From a virus, in the IMG/VR virus record IMGVR_UViG_3300032296_002405, positions 1 to 64,000 of that record: a stretch of 64,000 nt of DNA, one strand, 5' to 3'. The position numbers were made by a program, and so were the translations under genes. Numbering within the stretch: position 1 is the first letter of the stretch; the number at the start of each line of letters is the position of its first letter. Positions 25,969 through 33,696 of this stretch are shown one piece after another. The notes beneath the pieces were generated by a model. The model had not been told where the DNA came from and did not search any database. It saw only the letters and a program-made list of their open reading frames with translations.

Positions 25969-26204
25969 ACTTCCCATACGATGCCAAAGTAAAAGTAACC
26001 GCCATCCAATACAGGATGGAGGTATACCACGAAGGATTCGTATTCCTTGTATTCATAGGCGAATACAACCACAGTCCGTTGATCGAAAACATCCGTATCC
26101 TCACCGACAAGGACGAGTGGAGAAAACTCAAATATTCAGTAAAGCATCACATCACAAACCAGGTCGAACAAATCGCACACGAATGGATGATGGTCAACCT
26201 ATGA
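25965..26204 (+). CDS. Hypothetical early protein
   Basis: 79 residues, beta-rich then helical (VFLVFIGEYNHSP...VEQIAHEWMMVNL). It starts by ATGA overlap with the lipoprotein and ends convergently, overlapping the last 11 bases of the metallophosphoesterase gene. No domain is recognised. Confidence 0.5.
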   Translation: MNFPYDAKVKVTAIQYRMEVYHEGFVFLVFIGEYNHSPLIENIRILTDKDEWRKLKYSVKHHITNQVEQIAHEWMMVNL

Positions 26205-27279
26205 CCCTTCCGTTCATAACCTTGCGCTGAACGACATTGAATGTGCCGTCATTGTCAAGCAACTCCACGGTCGCAAACCCATGACCGTGGTTGTTGTATG
26301 GCATATAGTCCGGATGCAAATCGCACAACGCACCGTTTATCCAACACGCATGGATCTCGTCAACCAAATTCTTCTTTTCATAGTAAGCCTGTTGATGCCA
26401 GTGGCCACACATCACATTCACACCCGACTTGCGTAACACCTTTTCGGCTACATTCATACTGCCACCAATACGCAACTGGTGTCCGTGCATGATGTACAAC
26501 TTTCCATACTTCACTACCCTGTCCTCTGGCAACCATTGGATACACAATTGCTCAAGTCCAAGCACCTTCTCCAACTCATAATCACCCGACAACTGAGGCG
26601 CTTGTCTGACCAAATACTGCTTCACCCAGTTCTCATGGTTGCCCTCAAGATACAATATCGGAATCTTGGGGAACAACACCCTCAGACTGCTGAAAAACGC
26701 CCTAGCCACCTCCAACTCCTGACCCCATGTGTAACGCATAGGCTTCCTCTGACTGTGCCGCGTCAGATTGGAACAGTCAAGGACATCACCGTTCAATATC
26801 AACGCATCTATGTTCCGATCCTTCAAGTACGATGCCGTAGCCATCAGAGCGGTCCGGTCATGCAACGGCAAGTGTATATCACTCATCACACCAACGAACT
26901 TACCGATACCAGACGCATCAAACATAGCCGGATGGTCAGCCAAGCTCTCAGGTATCTCAAAGAACACCTTGTTCAAATCCAACACACCAAGTGGATCGTT
27001 GTCCAACGGCTCATGAACGAACACCCTCTGAGCCTCCTCGATGTTACCCATCATGCTCTGGGCAATACCATCCAAATCAGGAGCGAACCTTGGCTTCAAC
27101 TTGCCAGACCTCGTATGTATGATGTATTTCTCAACGGTATATATCGAATGCTCCGTTTCAGGATGAACCTTCATAAACAACTCGGCAACATTCCAAGCCG
27201 TCAAATTGCTCAACGACCCATCGGCATCACCCTTGGTTACGAATTCGTAAATCCTATCCTTTATGCTTGGCAATCTCAT
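26194..27279 (-). CDS. Calcineurin-like metallophosphoesterase
   Basis: 361 residues. Residues 1-125 are a helical N-terminal region, perhaps a DNA-binding or regulatory domain. The phosphoesterase core carries all five blocks: D134-x-H136 (SDIH), GD165 (LNGDVLD), GNHE 213-216, H265-G-H267 (MHGHQ) and GHWH 292-295, which bind two metal ions. Phage members include nucleases and protein phosphatases; the substrate here is unknown. It overlaps the zinc-peptidase gene upstream by 26 bases, so the two are co-transcribed. Confidence 0.85.
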   Translation of the reverse strand: MRLPSIKDRIYEFVTKGDADGSLSNLTAWNVAELFMKVHPETEHSIYTVEKYIIHTRSGKLKPRFAPDLDGIAQSMMGNIEEAQRVFVHEPLDNDPLGVLDLNKVFFEIPESLADHPAMFDASGIGKFVGVMSDIHLPLHDRTALMATASYLKDRNIDALILNGDVLDCSNLTRHSQRKPMRYTWGQELEVARAFFSSLRVLFPKIPILYLEGNHENWVKQYLVRQAPQLSGDYELEKVLGLEQLCIQWLPEDRVVKYGKLYIMHGHQLRIGGSMNVAEKVLRKSGVNVMCGHWHQQAYYEKKNLVDEIHACWINGALCDLHPDYMPYNNHGHGFATVELLDNDGTFNVVQRKVMNGRVIG

Positions 27280-27631
27280 CGGTTATGTGTTGTATCAGGT
27301 AAGAAATCATATACGCATAGCTCTCCTCACTGCTCTTGGTCAACGGTTGGTTCACATACCGGAAATGCTGGGCAACCACATGGAACACCTCGTGTGCCAA
27401 AGTACCCACCTTTGGAACCTCCGTAAACTGTACGACGAAATGACCGGGAAGCGAATCCTCCAGGTTATAGGTCATAGCCTCATCGTTCTGATGCACGGAA
27501 AAATAATCCTTCGGAAATGTATGCAGTTTCTTCCTGTTCCGATTCAGCTTCTTGCTGATCTCTTTAGGCTCAACCCCTATGAAAATGTGTAACTTAAAAG
27601 GTCTTTCAGGATGGTCGATGTAAACATACAT
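27254..27631 (-). CDS. Small zinc metallopeptidase-like protein
   Basis: 125 residues. The motif H80-E81-V-F-H84 (HExxH), followed by about 20 residues and SEESYAYMISYL with a glutamate fit for the third zinc ligand, is typical of gluzincin-type peptidases. There is no signal sequence, so it should act in the cytoplasm. The target is unknown. It starts only 4 bases after a consensus -7 box. Confidence 0.7.
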   Translation of the reverse strand: MYVYIDHPERPFKLHIFIGVEPKEISKKLNRNRKKLHTFPKDYFSVHQNDEAMTYNLEDSLPGHFVVQFTEVPKVGTLAHEVFHVVAQHFRYVNQPLTKSSEESYAYMISYLIQHITDEIAKHKG

Positions 27632-27635
27632 ATTA

Positions 27636-27667
27636 CAAAAGTAACCTCACCATAGGGTCATATCCAA
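27636..27667 (-). promoter_or_regulatory. Promoter four bases before the peptidase start
   Basis: Minus-strand TACTTTTG (27636-27643) fits TAnnTTTG; TTG at 27665-27667 stands 21 bases upstream. The start codon follows after 4 bases, predicting a leaderless mRNA for the peptidase and phosphoesterase. Confidence 0.65.
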
Positions 27668-28330
27668 GGCTTCAGGGAAATTAACCATCAGCCAATCCCA
27701 ACCATCACCCATCTGATTACCCCTGTTCCAATACGCATCGAAACGATACGCACTTGTCCACTTATAATACGATATACCCATCACTGGAAAAGCAGTCTGG
27801 TCATATACCCTGATCCGATAACCCGAATCCTTTAAATTGGTCATAATAGACCACTCCAAATCCCCATCCATCGTCTCGTTGAACGGACACCCATCAAAAG
27901 CCCTTACAACAGCCCTTGTCAGCACCAAACCACTACTCCTTGGATTAGACCCCTTGTTATCCACTAAAAGCCTCCCATACCTTCCGTAATGCAGATAATA
28001 CTTGTTGCTCGGAGCGAACCCATCGTATGAACCCATGTTGGTACACGCATAATGCAGATACCCCTGACCATACCAGTCAGAGGCATTTCCCATCACATAA
28101 AAATCCGGATCGTACTTGTGCATCGCATACGACCATCCCACATTACACTTCATCCCCAATGGTCGGTTCGGATGATACACCCAATCCCCGCCCATACTCC
28201 TGACCAAATCCTCAGCCTCCGAATCCGACCCGACACATACCACCTTGCAACCTATCGCCAACAACCTGTCCATAGTCCAAGCCAAAAGGCTCAAACGACC
28301 ATGAACAGGTATGATGACACATAGATTCAT
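27647..28330 (-). CDS. GT-A type glycosyltransferase
   Basis: 227 residues. The start VIIPVHGRLSLLAWTMDRLL is the nucleotide-sugar-binding Rossmann-like entry of GT-A (family-2-like) enzymes; VVCVGSDSEAEDLV and YVMGNASDW (acidic region near 80-86) would complete the donor/metal site. No membrane segment is present, so it is cytoplasmic. Phages use such enzymes to glycosylate their DNA or modify host glycans; the sequence does not decide. Confidence 0.7.
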   Translation of the reverse strand: MNLCVIIPVHGRLSLLAWTMDRLLAIGCKVVCVGSDSEAEDLVRSMGGDWVYHPNRPLGMKCNVGWSYAMHKYDPDFYVMGNASDWYGQGYLHYACTNMGSYDGFAPSNKYYLHYGRYGRLLVDNKGSNPRSSGLVLTRAVVRAFDGCPFNETMDGDLEWSIMTNLKDSGYRIRVYDQTAFPVMGISYYKWTSAYRFDAYWNRGNQMGDGWDWLMVNFPEALDMTLW

Positions 28331-28335
28331 GGGAT

Positions 28336-28343
28336 CAAATGTA
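28336..28343 (-). promoter_or_regulatory. -7 box five bases before the glycosyltransferase start
   Basis: Minus-strand TACATTTG (28336-28343) fits TAnnTTTG and ends 5 bases before the ATG at 28330. No clear -33 box is seen. A leaderless transcript is predicted. Confidence 0.55.
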
Positions 28344-28344
28344 A

Positions 28345-29016
28345 CTATTCACGTTGTAATAACCTATAGACCGATCCGTTACTCCACCTACCCTTTCCAG
28401 ATGGAGTGCCAAATCCACCCTCGTTAAGCCTCTGAACAATCACACGAATCTTCGCTCCGTTCTGATGCAACTCACGGGCGTAGTTAATTGCCCTTACATT
28501 GTCAGGATTCTTTTTACTATCACGAATCCGCACTTCATTAGCCAACATCCGATACTCCTCAAGCCAAGGCTTTCTGCCACCATTGGGATTCGATACGCCA
28601 AGCATCTTACCCCTCTCCTTGGCACTCTTGAGCGCACCCTTGGTTCGTATGCTTATCAACTCCCTCTCCCTCTCGGCAAAGGCAAAGAACAATGTCAACA
28701 TGAACTTGTCAGGCTCTCCGGGAAGGTCGCAGAACCTGATCCTCCCCTTGAGCCTATCAAGTATGTCCAACCCATCCTTCGTGCTTCGTGTCAACCTATC
28801 AACCTTAGCCACCACCAAGACCATATCGTGCTTGAGACAATACTCAATAGCCTCGGCTAATATCGGTCTATCTTGGATGTTCTTGCCCGACCTCACCTCC
28901 ACAAACTCCCTATGGATGTCGGGATAAAAGTGCTTGACTATATCCCTCTGAGCCTGTAACCCCAGTCCCGAATCCCCTTGCCTTTTCGTACTTACCCTTG
29001 CGTAGAGACAATACAT
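28345..29016 (-). CDS. Serine recombinase (resolvase/invertase family)
   Basis: 223 residues. The catalytic serine is S9 in YARVSTKRQ; arginines lie in the region DRLTRS (73-78) and the dimer helix carries FAFAERERELISIRTK. The C-terminus holds a helix-turn-helix (RWSNGSVYRLLQRE). The length matches small resolvases/invertases and is far shorter than large serine integrases, so DNA inversion, genome resolution or mobile-element movement is more likely than phage integration. It overlaps the small helix-turn-helix gene upstream. Confidence 0.85.
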   Translation of the reverse strand: MYCLYARVSTKRQGDSGLGLQAQRDIVKHFYPDIHREFVEVRSGKNIQDRPILAEAIEYCLKHDMVLVVAKVDRLTRSTKDGLDILDRLKGRIRFCDLPGEPDKFMLTLFFAFAERERELISIRTKGALKSAKERGKMLGVSNPNGGRKPWLEEYRMLANEVRIRDSKKNPDNVRAINYARELHQNGAKIRVIVQRLNEGGFGTPSGKGRWSNGSVYRLLQRE

Positions 29017-29198
29017 ATCAAATCCTTTTTAGTTCCACTGGCACGAATCAACCTGATACGATACACCTTGCCATCAACCGATGTAAATTCAATAGTCCCT
29101 TGATGGTTCTGCCGTTTAATCTTGTCCGTTACCCAAGTTCTTGTTCTTCCAATAATACGGGCGAAATCCGCCCGTGTGCATATTATGTTATTCTCCAT
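28992..29198 (-). CDS. Small winged-helix/excisionase-like protein
   Basis: 68 residues. TRADFARIIGRTRTWVTDKI looks like a helix-turn-helix of the excisionase/MerR kind, followed by a beta wing (TIEFTSVDGKVYRIRL). It overlaps the recombinase start by 25 bases, so the pair probably acts together, for example as directionality factor and recombinase. That link is inferred from the overlap. Confidence 0.6.
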   Translation of the reverse strand: MENNIICTRADFARIIGRTRTWVTDKIKRQNHQGTIEFTSVDGKVYRIRLIRASGTKKDLICIVSTQG

Positions 29199-29352
29199 AG
29201 ACTGCCAAATTTATAATTTTAGTTTCAATTAACACTCCAGACTTATATCCATATCTCACCATGTGGATGCACCATCGCATCAACCTCGTAGTCGGTACAT
29301 TACCAATAGCCTTCTGATACTCCTCATAAGTCACCTTCCTTGTGAACGGCAT
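29188..29352 (-). CDS. Small hypothetical protein
   Basis: 54 residues from ATG 29352 (MPFTRKVTYEEYQKAIG..., ending INLAVYGE). A GAGGAGG sequence lies just upstream, a strong ribosome binding site. It is basic in the middle. Its 3' end overlaps the winged-helix gene by 11 bases and contains that gene's promoter. No function is recognised. Confidence 0.5.
   Translation of the reverse strand: MPFTRKVTYEEYQKAIGNVPTTRLMRWCIHMVRYGYKSGVLIETKIINLAVYGE
29206..29213 (-). promoter_or_regulatory. -7 box before the excisionase-like gene
   Basis: Minus-strand TAAATTTG (29206-29213) fits TAnnTTTG and ends 7 bases before the ATG at 29198. It lies inside the end of the upstream coding sequence and could start a separate transcript for the winged-helix protein and recombinase. 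Confidence 0.5.
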
Positions 29353-29495
29353 ACATACCTCCTCACTACTGCCTTGAGCAGTTTCCTTTCATATTTAGGA
29401 TGTTCATTAGCCACCATGTCAACGGCATGGTACTGGGTGTAAGCCAGTACCGAGCCGATGCGTCTGCCATCGTAGTAAATGTCATAGGTCTCCAT
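29331..29495 (-). CDS. Small hypothetical protein
   Basis: 54 residues from ATG 29495 (METYDIYYDGRRIGSVLAY...), with a basic end (KAVVRRYVCRSQGR). The ribosome binding site GGAGGTG is encoded inside the end of the upstream gene. It overlaps the next small gene by 22 bases. Confidence 0.5.
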   Translation of the reverse strand: METYDIYYDGRRIGSVLAYTQYHAVDMVANEHPKYERKLLKAVVRRYVCRSQGR

Positions 29496-29976
29496 GACCC
29501 ACCTCCTTCCGTATCAAGTCTGCAACCACCTTTGCCACACTCGGTGAATGACCTCCGATGTGCCATTCAATAGTCTCGTCCAAGTCCAGTACACGGTACT
29601 CCTTCCAATCGTATACCGTGAACACATCGCCATTGGCAGTCTCCATACACCACTCGAAATTGGTCTTGTCCTCCCCATCATTGGTCGCACACAATGGTTC
29701 ACCGAGGATACCGGTCAACTCGTTCACCGATGCCTTCACAATCGCTCCGTGCCAACTCGTACCGATGGCTTTGCTACCATGTACCTCCACGAATCCGATC
29801 CGTATCGGTTGGGTATGGATGGTATTGCTCGTATCGTCTGCGATGTACACACACACCTTATTGTAATCCTCGCAGTAGTGGTAGTCGAATGTCCCATCCG
29901 ACTCCCAACAATCAGGCTCTTGTGGGTTCATTTCGTACACAATCCACTCGCCTTGGTATCCGAATTCAATTGTCAT
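29482..29976 (-). CDS. Conserved acidic phage protein
   Basis: 164 residues, acidic, with EWCMETANGDVFTVYDWKEY and ETIEWHIGGHS. This pattern seems familiar from small phage proteins without known function. The upstream ribosome binding site AAAGGAGGTGACC overlaps the end of the preceding gene, and its own C-terminus (RKEVGHGDL) encodes the ribosome binding site of the next gene. Confidence 0.6.
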   Translation of the reverse strand: MTIEFGYQGEWIVYEMNPQEPDCWESDGTFDYHYCEDYNKVCVYIADDTSNTIHTQPIRIGFVEVHGSKAIGTSWHGAIVKASVNELTGILGEPLCATNDGEDKTNFEWCMETANGDVFTVYDWKEYRVLDLDETIEWHIGGHSPSVAKVVADLIRKEVGHGDL

Positions 29977-30193
29977 TGGTCACCTCCTTTCTCTTGTAAT
30001 CGTCCGAAGCATACGCCTCAATTACATAATGAATTGTCTCCATTACATGACTATTTGTCAATGCCCCGTTCAGCACCTCTTGTGCCTCTTGTTCGTTGCA
30101 CTCAAACCTATCCATCACATCATCAATGTGCCATAGGTTGTCCACATAATACCCTGCTTCACGCAGTACTTGTTTTGCTTGTTCAGTTGTCAT
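29966..30193 (-). CDS. Small acidic hypothetical protein
   Basis: 75 residues. TTEQAKQVLREAGYYVDNLWHIDDVMDRF is an N-terminal helical segment; the end KRKEVTNDN is encoded by the ribosome binding site of the following gene. Overlaps on both sides (11 bases) show one polycistronic transcript. The start MTTEQAKQVLREAGY... suggests a small helical adaptor, but the family is unknown. Confidence 0.55.
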   Translation of the reverse strand: MTTEQAKQVLREAGYYVDNLWHIDDVMDRFECNEQEAQEVLNGALTNSHVMETIHYVIEAYASDDYKRKEVTNDN

Positions 30194-30377
30194 TGGTAAA
30201 ATTGTTTATAAAGTTCAACATACACTCATATTCTCCTTGGTTCGGGTCATCATACTCCGATCCCTTGTAATCGTTGTACAATGTGGTCATGAATTCGTAC
30301 TCCACATCATAGGGCATATTCGTGCCACACACATCCACATACAACCTCGTAAAGAGGTAGAAGCTATAGTCCATCAT
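30183..30377 (-). CDS. Small acidic hypothetical protein
   Basis: 64 residues, very acidic and tyrosine-rich (TLYNDYKGSEYDDPNQGEYE). Coupled to both neighbours by short overlaps. Strongly acidic small phage proteins sometimes mimic DNA or bind host regulators; that is speculation here. Confidence 0.55.
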   Translation of the reverse strand: MMDYSFYLFTRLYVDVCGTNMPYDVEYEFMTTLYNDYKGSEYDDPNQGEYECMLNFINNFTNDN

Positions 30378-30757
30378 AGCACACCTCCCTTCTCCAAATT
30401 GGAACGCATATAGTACAACAAGTCATCGGTGACAACACCATCGCCTTCAAAGTTCTCAAGCAGATCAATCACATGGTCTATCATTTTCCTACTGGTATTG
30501 CTTACCTCCTTTCCTCCCAAGTCATCAACCAACAACACCTCGGATGGATCGTACTCATCATCCCCATCAATCTCGCAGATGAATTGTGGGATGTAACCAC
30601 ATCCATCGAATAACGATTCTACCGATAGTGTAACCTGGCCGTGTGCTTTCAGTTCGGTGATGACACGATAGGCAATGTCCCTCTCATCCATCGCATCGCT
30701 GAAATACCATGCGAGGAATGAACTCGCAGTAACCTTGTTCTTTATTAAGTTTGTCAT
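30374..30757 (-). CDS. Acidic hypothetical protein
   Basis: 127 residues with two acidic loops (EIDGDDEYDPSEVLLVDDL; ENFEGDGVVTDDL) and a helical end. The stop overlaps the next start (ATGA) and the last codons (KGGVL) encode a GGAGGTG ribosome binding site. No domain is recognised. Confidence 0.55.
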   Translation of the reverse strand: MTNLIKNKVTASSFLAWYFSDAMDERDIAYRVITELKAHGQVTLSVESLFDGCGYIPQFICEIDGDDEYDPSEVLLVDDLGGKEVSNTSRKMIDHVIDLLENFEGDGVVTDDLLYYMRSNLEKGGVL

Positions 30758-30788
30758 TTTGCTTATGCGTACCGACTCGCCAGTCTGC

Positions 30789-31016
30789 TTATTGTTTGAA
30801 ATCTTCGTAATAACACTTACCTAATTGAACCTCTTTCACACTACCACCATAATACTCAAAAGAGTCATCGAAATTGGTACTACTATCGGGTTGAAGTTTT
30901 TTCCACTCACGATATTCTTTTTTCAATGCCTTGTAACAAGATTCTTCGCTTAACTCCACCACACTTATTCCGTAACCGAATATTTCAGGAATAATACCTA
31001 TCCAAACGGTTTTCAT
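30789..31016 (-). CDS. Hypothetical protein
   Basis: 75 residues: a short hydrophobic start (WIGIIPEIFGYGISVVEL) and a charged, aromatic remainder. It starts by ATGA overlap with the small membrane protein upstream, preceded by AAAGGAGGTG. Function unknown. Confidence 0.55.
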   Translation of the reverse strand: MKTVWIGIIPEIFGYGISVVELSEESCYKALKKEYREWKKLQPDSSTNFDDSFEYYGGSVKEVQLGKCYYEDFKQ

Positions 31017-31183
31017 TGAACACCTCCTTTCTTGTTAAACTCTTCCCATTCATTACATCCATAAGCACTCAACACAACCGCCGTGAACATACACACAATG
31101 TGTCCAACGAATCCGATGTTGCCGATGAAGACCATAGCCACCAACACGATGGCTATGGACAAACTTATTACCGTTCCTTTCAT
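31013..31183 (-). CDS. Small two-helix membrane protein
   Basis: 56 residues from ATG 31183 to TGA 31013-31015. Two hydrophobic stretches (residues about 4-22, VISLSIAIVLVAMVFIG, and 24-41) are followed by NEWEEFNKKGGVQ; the last codons form the ribosome binding site of the next gene. It overlaps the upstream gene by ATGA. Confidence 0.55.
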   Translation of the reverse strand: MKGTVISLSIAIVLVAMVFIGNIGFVGHIVCMFTAVVLSAYGCNEWEEFNKKGGVQ

Positions 31184-32076
31184 ACGTTCTCCTCCCTAAC
31201 TTTTTGAATCAAGAAATTTAAACCATCGTAAACATAAGGCCCCCAAGGCAAATCAACCACATGCCCACTCACCTTCAAAGACATATTTGGGTCTACCCAA
31301 TCTTTGTTATCCATATCTTCCAAAACCTTGTCTATTACCTTGTCCATACCATCAGTAGTAACCTTGGTCACCTTGCGATAGCAGAACAACGAAATGTGCA
31401 AATCCACCACATAGCAAATCCGGTCAAACAACTGACGATGGTAGTCGGTAATGGTCTTGAACTCCGTAATCGGATTGTTGTAGATGAACTCATCCCACAT
31501 CGGATGGAACAACGAGTCCTCGTTTCCGTTCCAATCGGTCTCATCCGTTCCGTGATGGTAGTCAACCACCAATCGTTTCTTATAATCATCCCATCGGATG
31601 TAGATAGCCTGGTCGTAACCATTTGGTCTCTCTATACGGATGCAGTCGTGTCCACTATCGTACACGGCAGAATCGAATGTCTCTTGCATCAACTCAACCA
31701 CATCCTTGAGACTACGCAAGTACAAATCATAGTCCACGGTGTAGCATCCCTCGGTGTAGTCTTCCCACAACTCGTATGCCTTGGGTGTGGATAATCCGAA
31801 TGCGATAGCCTTGGAACGGAACAAACTACTATCATCGTTGTCGGCTGATGGTGGGATGTCAAAATTCGGATAGTCCACTCCGTGGAGTGCCGTGAAGTTA
31901 TCAATGACATCCTTGGGCAAATGGATGGTCACATCGTTACGCTGATCCATCAACGCTTTGAGTACATTCAAGTCGAACGAATCGTACTCGTTCAACGGTT
32001 CAGCCGATGGCTTCAAAGTTCGCTCAATGGCTTTGATGATTAAGGCTTGTTGCCCCTTTGGAAGGTGTTGTTTCAT
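31180..32076 (-). CDS. Hypothetical protein, largest of the small-gene block
   Basis: 298 residues. Basic helical start (MKQHLPKGQQALIIKAIER), then an acidic, aromatic body with IYIRWDDYKKRLVVDYHHG and two predicted helical bundles. Not recognised. No signal sequence or membrane segment. Confidence 0.55.
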   Translation of the reverse strand: MKQHLPKGQQALIIKAIERTLKPSAEPLNEYDSFDLNVLKALMDQRNDVTIHLPKDVIDNFTALHGVDYPNFDIPPSADNDDSSLFRSKAIAFGLSTPKAYELWEDYTEGCYTVDYDLYLRSLKDVVELMQETFDSAVYDSGHDCIRIERPNGYDQAIYIRWDDYKKRLVVDYHHGTDETDWNGNEDSLFHPMWDEFIYNNPITEFKTITDYHRQLFDRICYVVDLHISLFCYRKVTKVTTDGMDKVIDKVLEDMDNKDWVDPNMSLKVSGHVVDLPWGPYVYDGLNFLIQKVREENV

Positions 32077-32101
32077 TTTGTTTGGTTTTGGATTGTTTGG
32101 A

Positions 32102-32302
32102 TTATTGTGCGTTGTATCTGAAACCTTTTATTTCAGAAATATTGAAATCTACCTTTTGCAGTTTGCCATCTATTTCCACAAGGCAAGTTATTCGGTCATT
32201 CATCATTTCAGTTACTTGAAACCAGAGACCATTCAAGTTACGATAGTTTGATTTGGTTTGGATTTGTGCGGAAATTAAAGTTGTTTGTCTTTCGTTTAAC
32301 AT
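32102..32302 (-). CDS. Small hypothetical protein
   Basis: 66 residues, mixed beta/helical (NGLWFQVTEMMNDRITCLVEI). It lacks a strong Shine-Dalgarno sequence, unlike several neighbours. Function unknown. Confidence 0.5.
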   Translation of the reverse strand: MLNERQTTLISAQIQTKSNYRNLNGLWFQVTEMMNDRITCLVEIDGKLQKVDFNISEIKGFRYNAQ

Positions 32303-32312
32303 GGTTTTAGTT

Positions 32313-32576
32313 TTAGTTGTAGATTAATGATTGTATGAATTCTTGATTGATTGTTTCAACGGCACTCCGTAAGGATTCCGAATCGTTGGAACTGATGGCA
32401 TCCTCCAACCCATCCAACAAGTCAGCGACATCGGATGTGTCTGCCAGATCGGTAAGTCCGAATCCGGATAGCATCATCACCCTCTGATTGGCTACGGCAA
32501 ACGCAGTCTTACGGGCATTGCCACACTCGGAGTAGTGCTTCCATATCTTCGGAAAGTCTTGGCTTATCTTATCCAT
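32313..32576 (-). CDS. Small helical acidic protein
   Basis: 87 residues, all-helical, acidic in the second half (DTSDVADLLDGLEDAISSNDSE). Its ribosome binding site GAAAGGAGGTGACC is encoded by the end of the gene upstream (KGKEVTNG). Function unknown. Confidence 0.55.
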   Translation of the reverse strand: MDKISQDFPKIWKHYSECGNARKTAFAVANQRVMMLSGFGLTDLADTSDVADLLDGLEDAISSNDSESLRSAVETINQEFIQSLIYN

Positions 32577-32895
32577 TGGTCACCTCCTTTCCTTTCATAT
32601 CTTTAATCATCGCTTCGATAACCGATGCACCACTCGTACAATTGGACATAATGTTTTCCAATCGGTCTACCTTCTGACCATATGTGTCCGACTCATAAAA
32701 TTTATCCCACCTCTTCACCACTTCGGTTTGAGCCAACAACTCCTCACGATTGTTGCTGAATGCTACCGTTATTCTTTTACCATTTCGACTCGCATAATAC
32801 CTGAACGATGCACCCGTTGGAAACTTCACATCTATGGACAACCGATCGTGGCTGATACTTTTTCTGATGATTGCTTTTGTTGATACCTTACCCAT
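32569..32895 (-). CDS. Hypothetical KTSC-like small protein
   Basis: I start at ATG 32895 (MGKVSTKAIIRKSISHD), preceded by a GGAGGT motif, giving 108 residues; a longer frame to 32988 would lie inside the upstream gene. The pattern of short strands (RLSIDVKFPTGASFRYYA) recalls KTSC-type small domains that bind nucleic acid, but this is a weak likeness. It ends KGKEVTNG, which encodes the next ribosome binding site. Confidence 0.5.
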   Translation of the reverse strand: MGKVSTKAIIRKSISHDRLSIDVKFPTGASFRYYASRNGKRITVAFSNNREELLAQTEVVKRWDKFYESDTYGQKVDRLENIMSNCTSGASVIEAMIKDMKGKEVTNG

Positions 32896-33136
32896 TGGAT
32901 ACCTCCTTCCATATCTGCTCAAGACTCCATGTGTTGCCGTTCTCAAAAACCTGCAACCTATATGCAGTTCCGTTCTCTGCAATGGCACTAACCTTTATAT
33001 CCGATGACAATAGACCATGCCGATAGGATTGGTGGTAGTGCCTTTGGCAATACCGAAGAACTGCGATTTCCGTAGGTAGCAAATCGCTGACCTTTTCGCT
33101 GATAGTTACAATGTAACCGATGAATGTTGTTTCCAT
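32888..33136 (-). CDS. Small hypothetical protein
   Basis: 82 residues, mixed strand/helix (TTFIGYIVTISEKVSDLL, LQVFENGNTWSLEQIW). The C-terminus KEVSNG carries the next ribosome binding site. Function unknown. Confidence 0.5.
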   Translation of the reverse strand: METTFIGYIVTISEKVSDLLPTEIAVLRYCQRHYHQSYRHGLLSSDIKVSAIAENGTAYRLQVFENGNTWSLEQIWKEVSNG

Positions 33137-33178
33137 TTTGTCTGATTGGTTAGCCTATACACCATAAGGTTTTAGTTA

Positions 33179-33445
33179 TTATTTCGCTCTCACTATGTAT
33201 ATTAACTCTCCACTCTCCATACACTCACGATGATAATAGTACTCACCATCGCAGTAGAACTCACCTTGGCTCTGCATCGGCTCATCGGTAATCGGACATT
33301 CCCACTCCATAATCCCATCGTGTAAGTGACCAGAGTAAGTGCCATCATATACCAACGGCTCTCCATTGGCATCGCAGTTGTGATCCTTGAGCCATAGCAC
33401 ATATGCCTTGAATGACTCCCAATTGTTTTTGATACGGTTCTTCAT
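33179..33445 (-). CDS. Small protein with possible metal-binding cysteines and histidines
   Basis: 88 residues with DHNCDANG, MEWECPITDEPM, FYCDGEYYYHRECM: cysteines and histidines spaced as in a small zinc-binding module, though not a standard finger. It may bind RNA, DNA or protein. No family is assigned. Confidence 0.5.
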   Translation of the reverse strand: MKNRIKNNWESFKAYVLWLKDHNCDANGEPLVYDGTYSGHLHDGIMEWECPITDEPMQSQGEFYCDGEYYYHRECMESGELIYIVRAK

Positions 33446-33453
33446 CTTGTTTT

Positions 33454-33696
33454 TTATTTGTTAGAGTTTATATGTTCCACTATATCGCTGATCCGTTCGA
33501 CCGACATCCCAAAAACGAATTGCCCACTCTCGAACTCTCGTAGGTAACCGTATCGCATAACATCGGTAAGCACTTCGTATCTGCCACCATCTATGATGAT
33601 GCGATGGTTCTCTCTTTGGATATCCAAGTTCGGCAATGCCTTGCGTAATTCGATAACCGCATCCAACTCGTATCCTTTGCCTATGTACATACTCAT
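33454..33696 (-). CDS. Small hypothetical protein
   Basis: 80 residues, basic/acidic mixed (VIELRKALPNLDIQRENHRIIID). It starts by ATGA overlap with the gene upstream, whose last codons (GEVSK) again provide a GAGGTA-type ribosome binding site. Confidence 0.5.
   Translation of the reverse strand: MSMYIGKGYELDAVIELRKALPNLDIQRENHRIIIDGGRYEVLTDVMRYGYLREFESGQFVFGMSVERISDIVEHINSNK

Noticed and set aside
26479-27426. Long plus-strand frame (315 codons) at 26.5-27.4 kb
   Set aside because: It lies opposite the metallophosphoesterase and zinc peptidase, both of which have complete active-site motifs.
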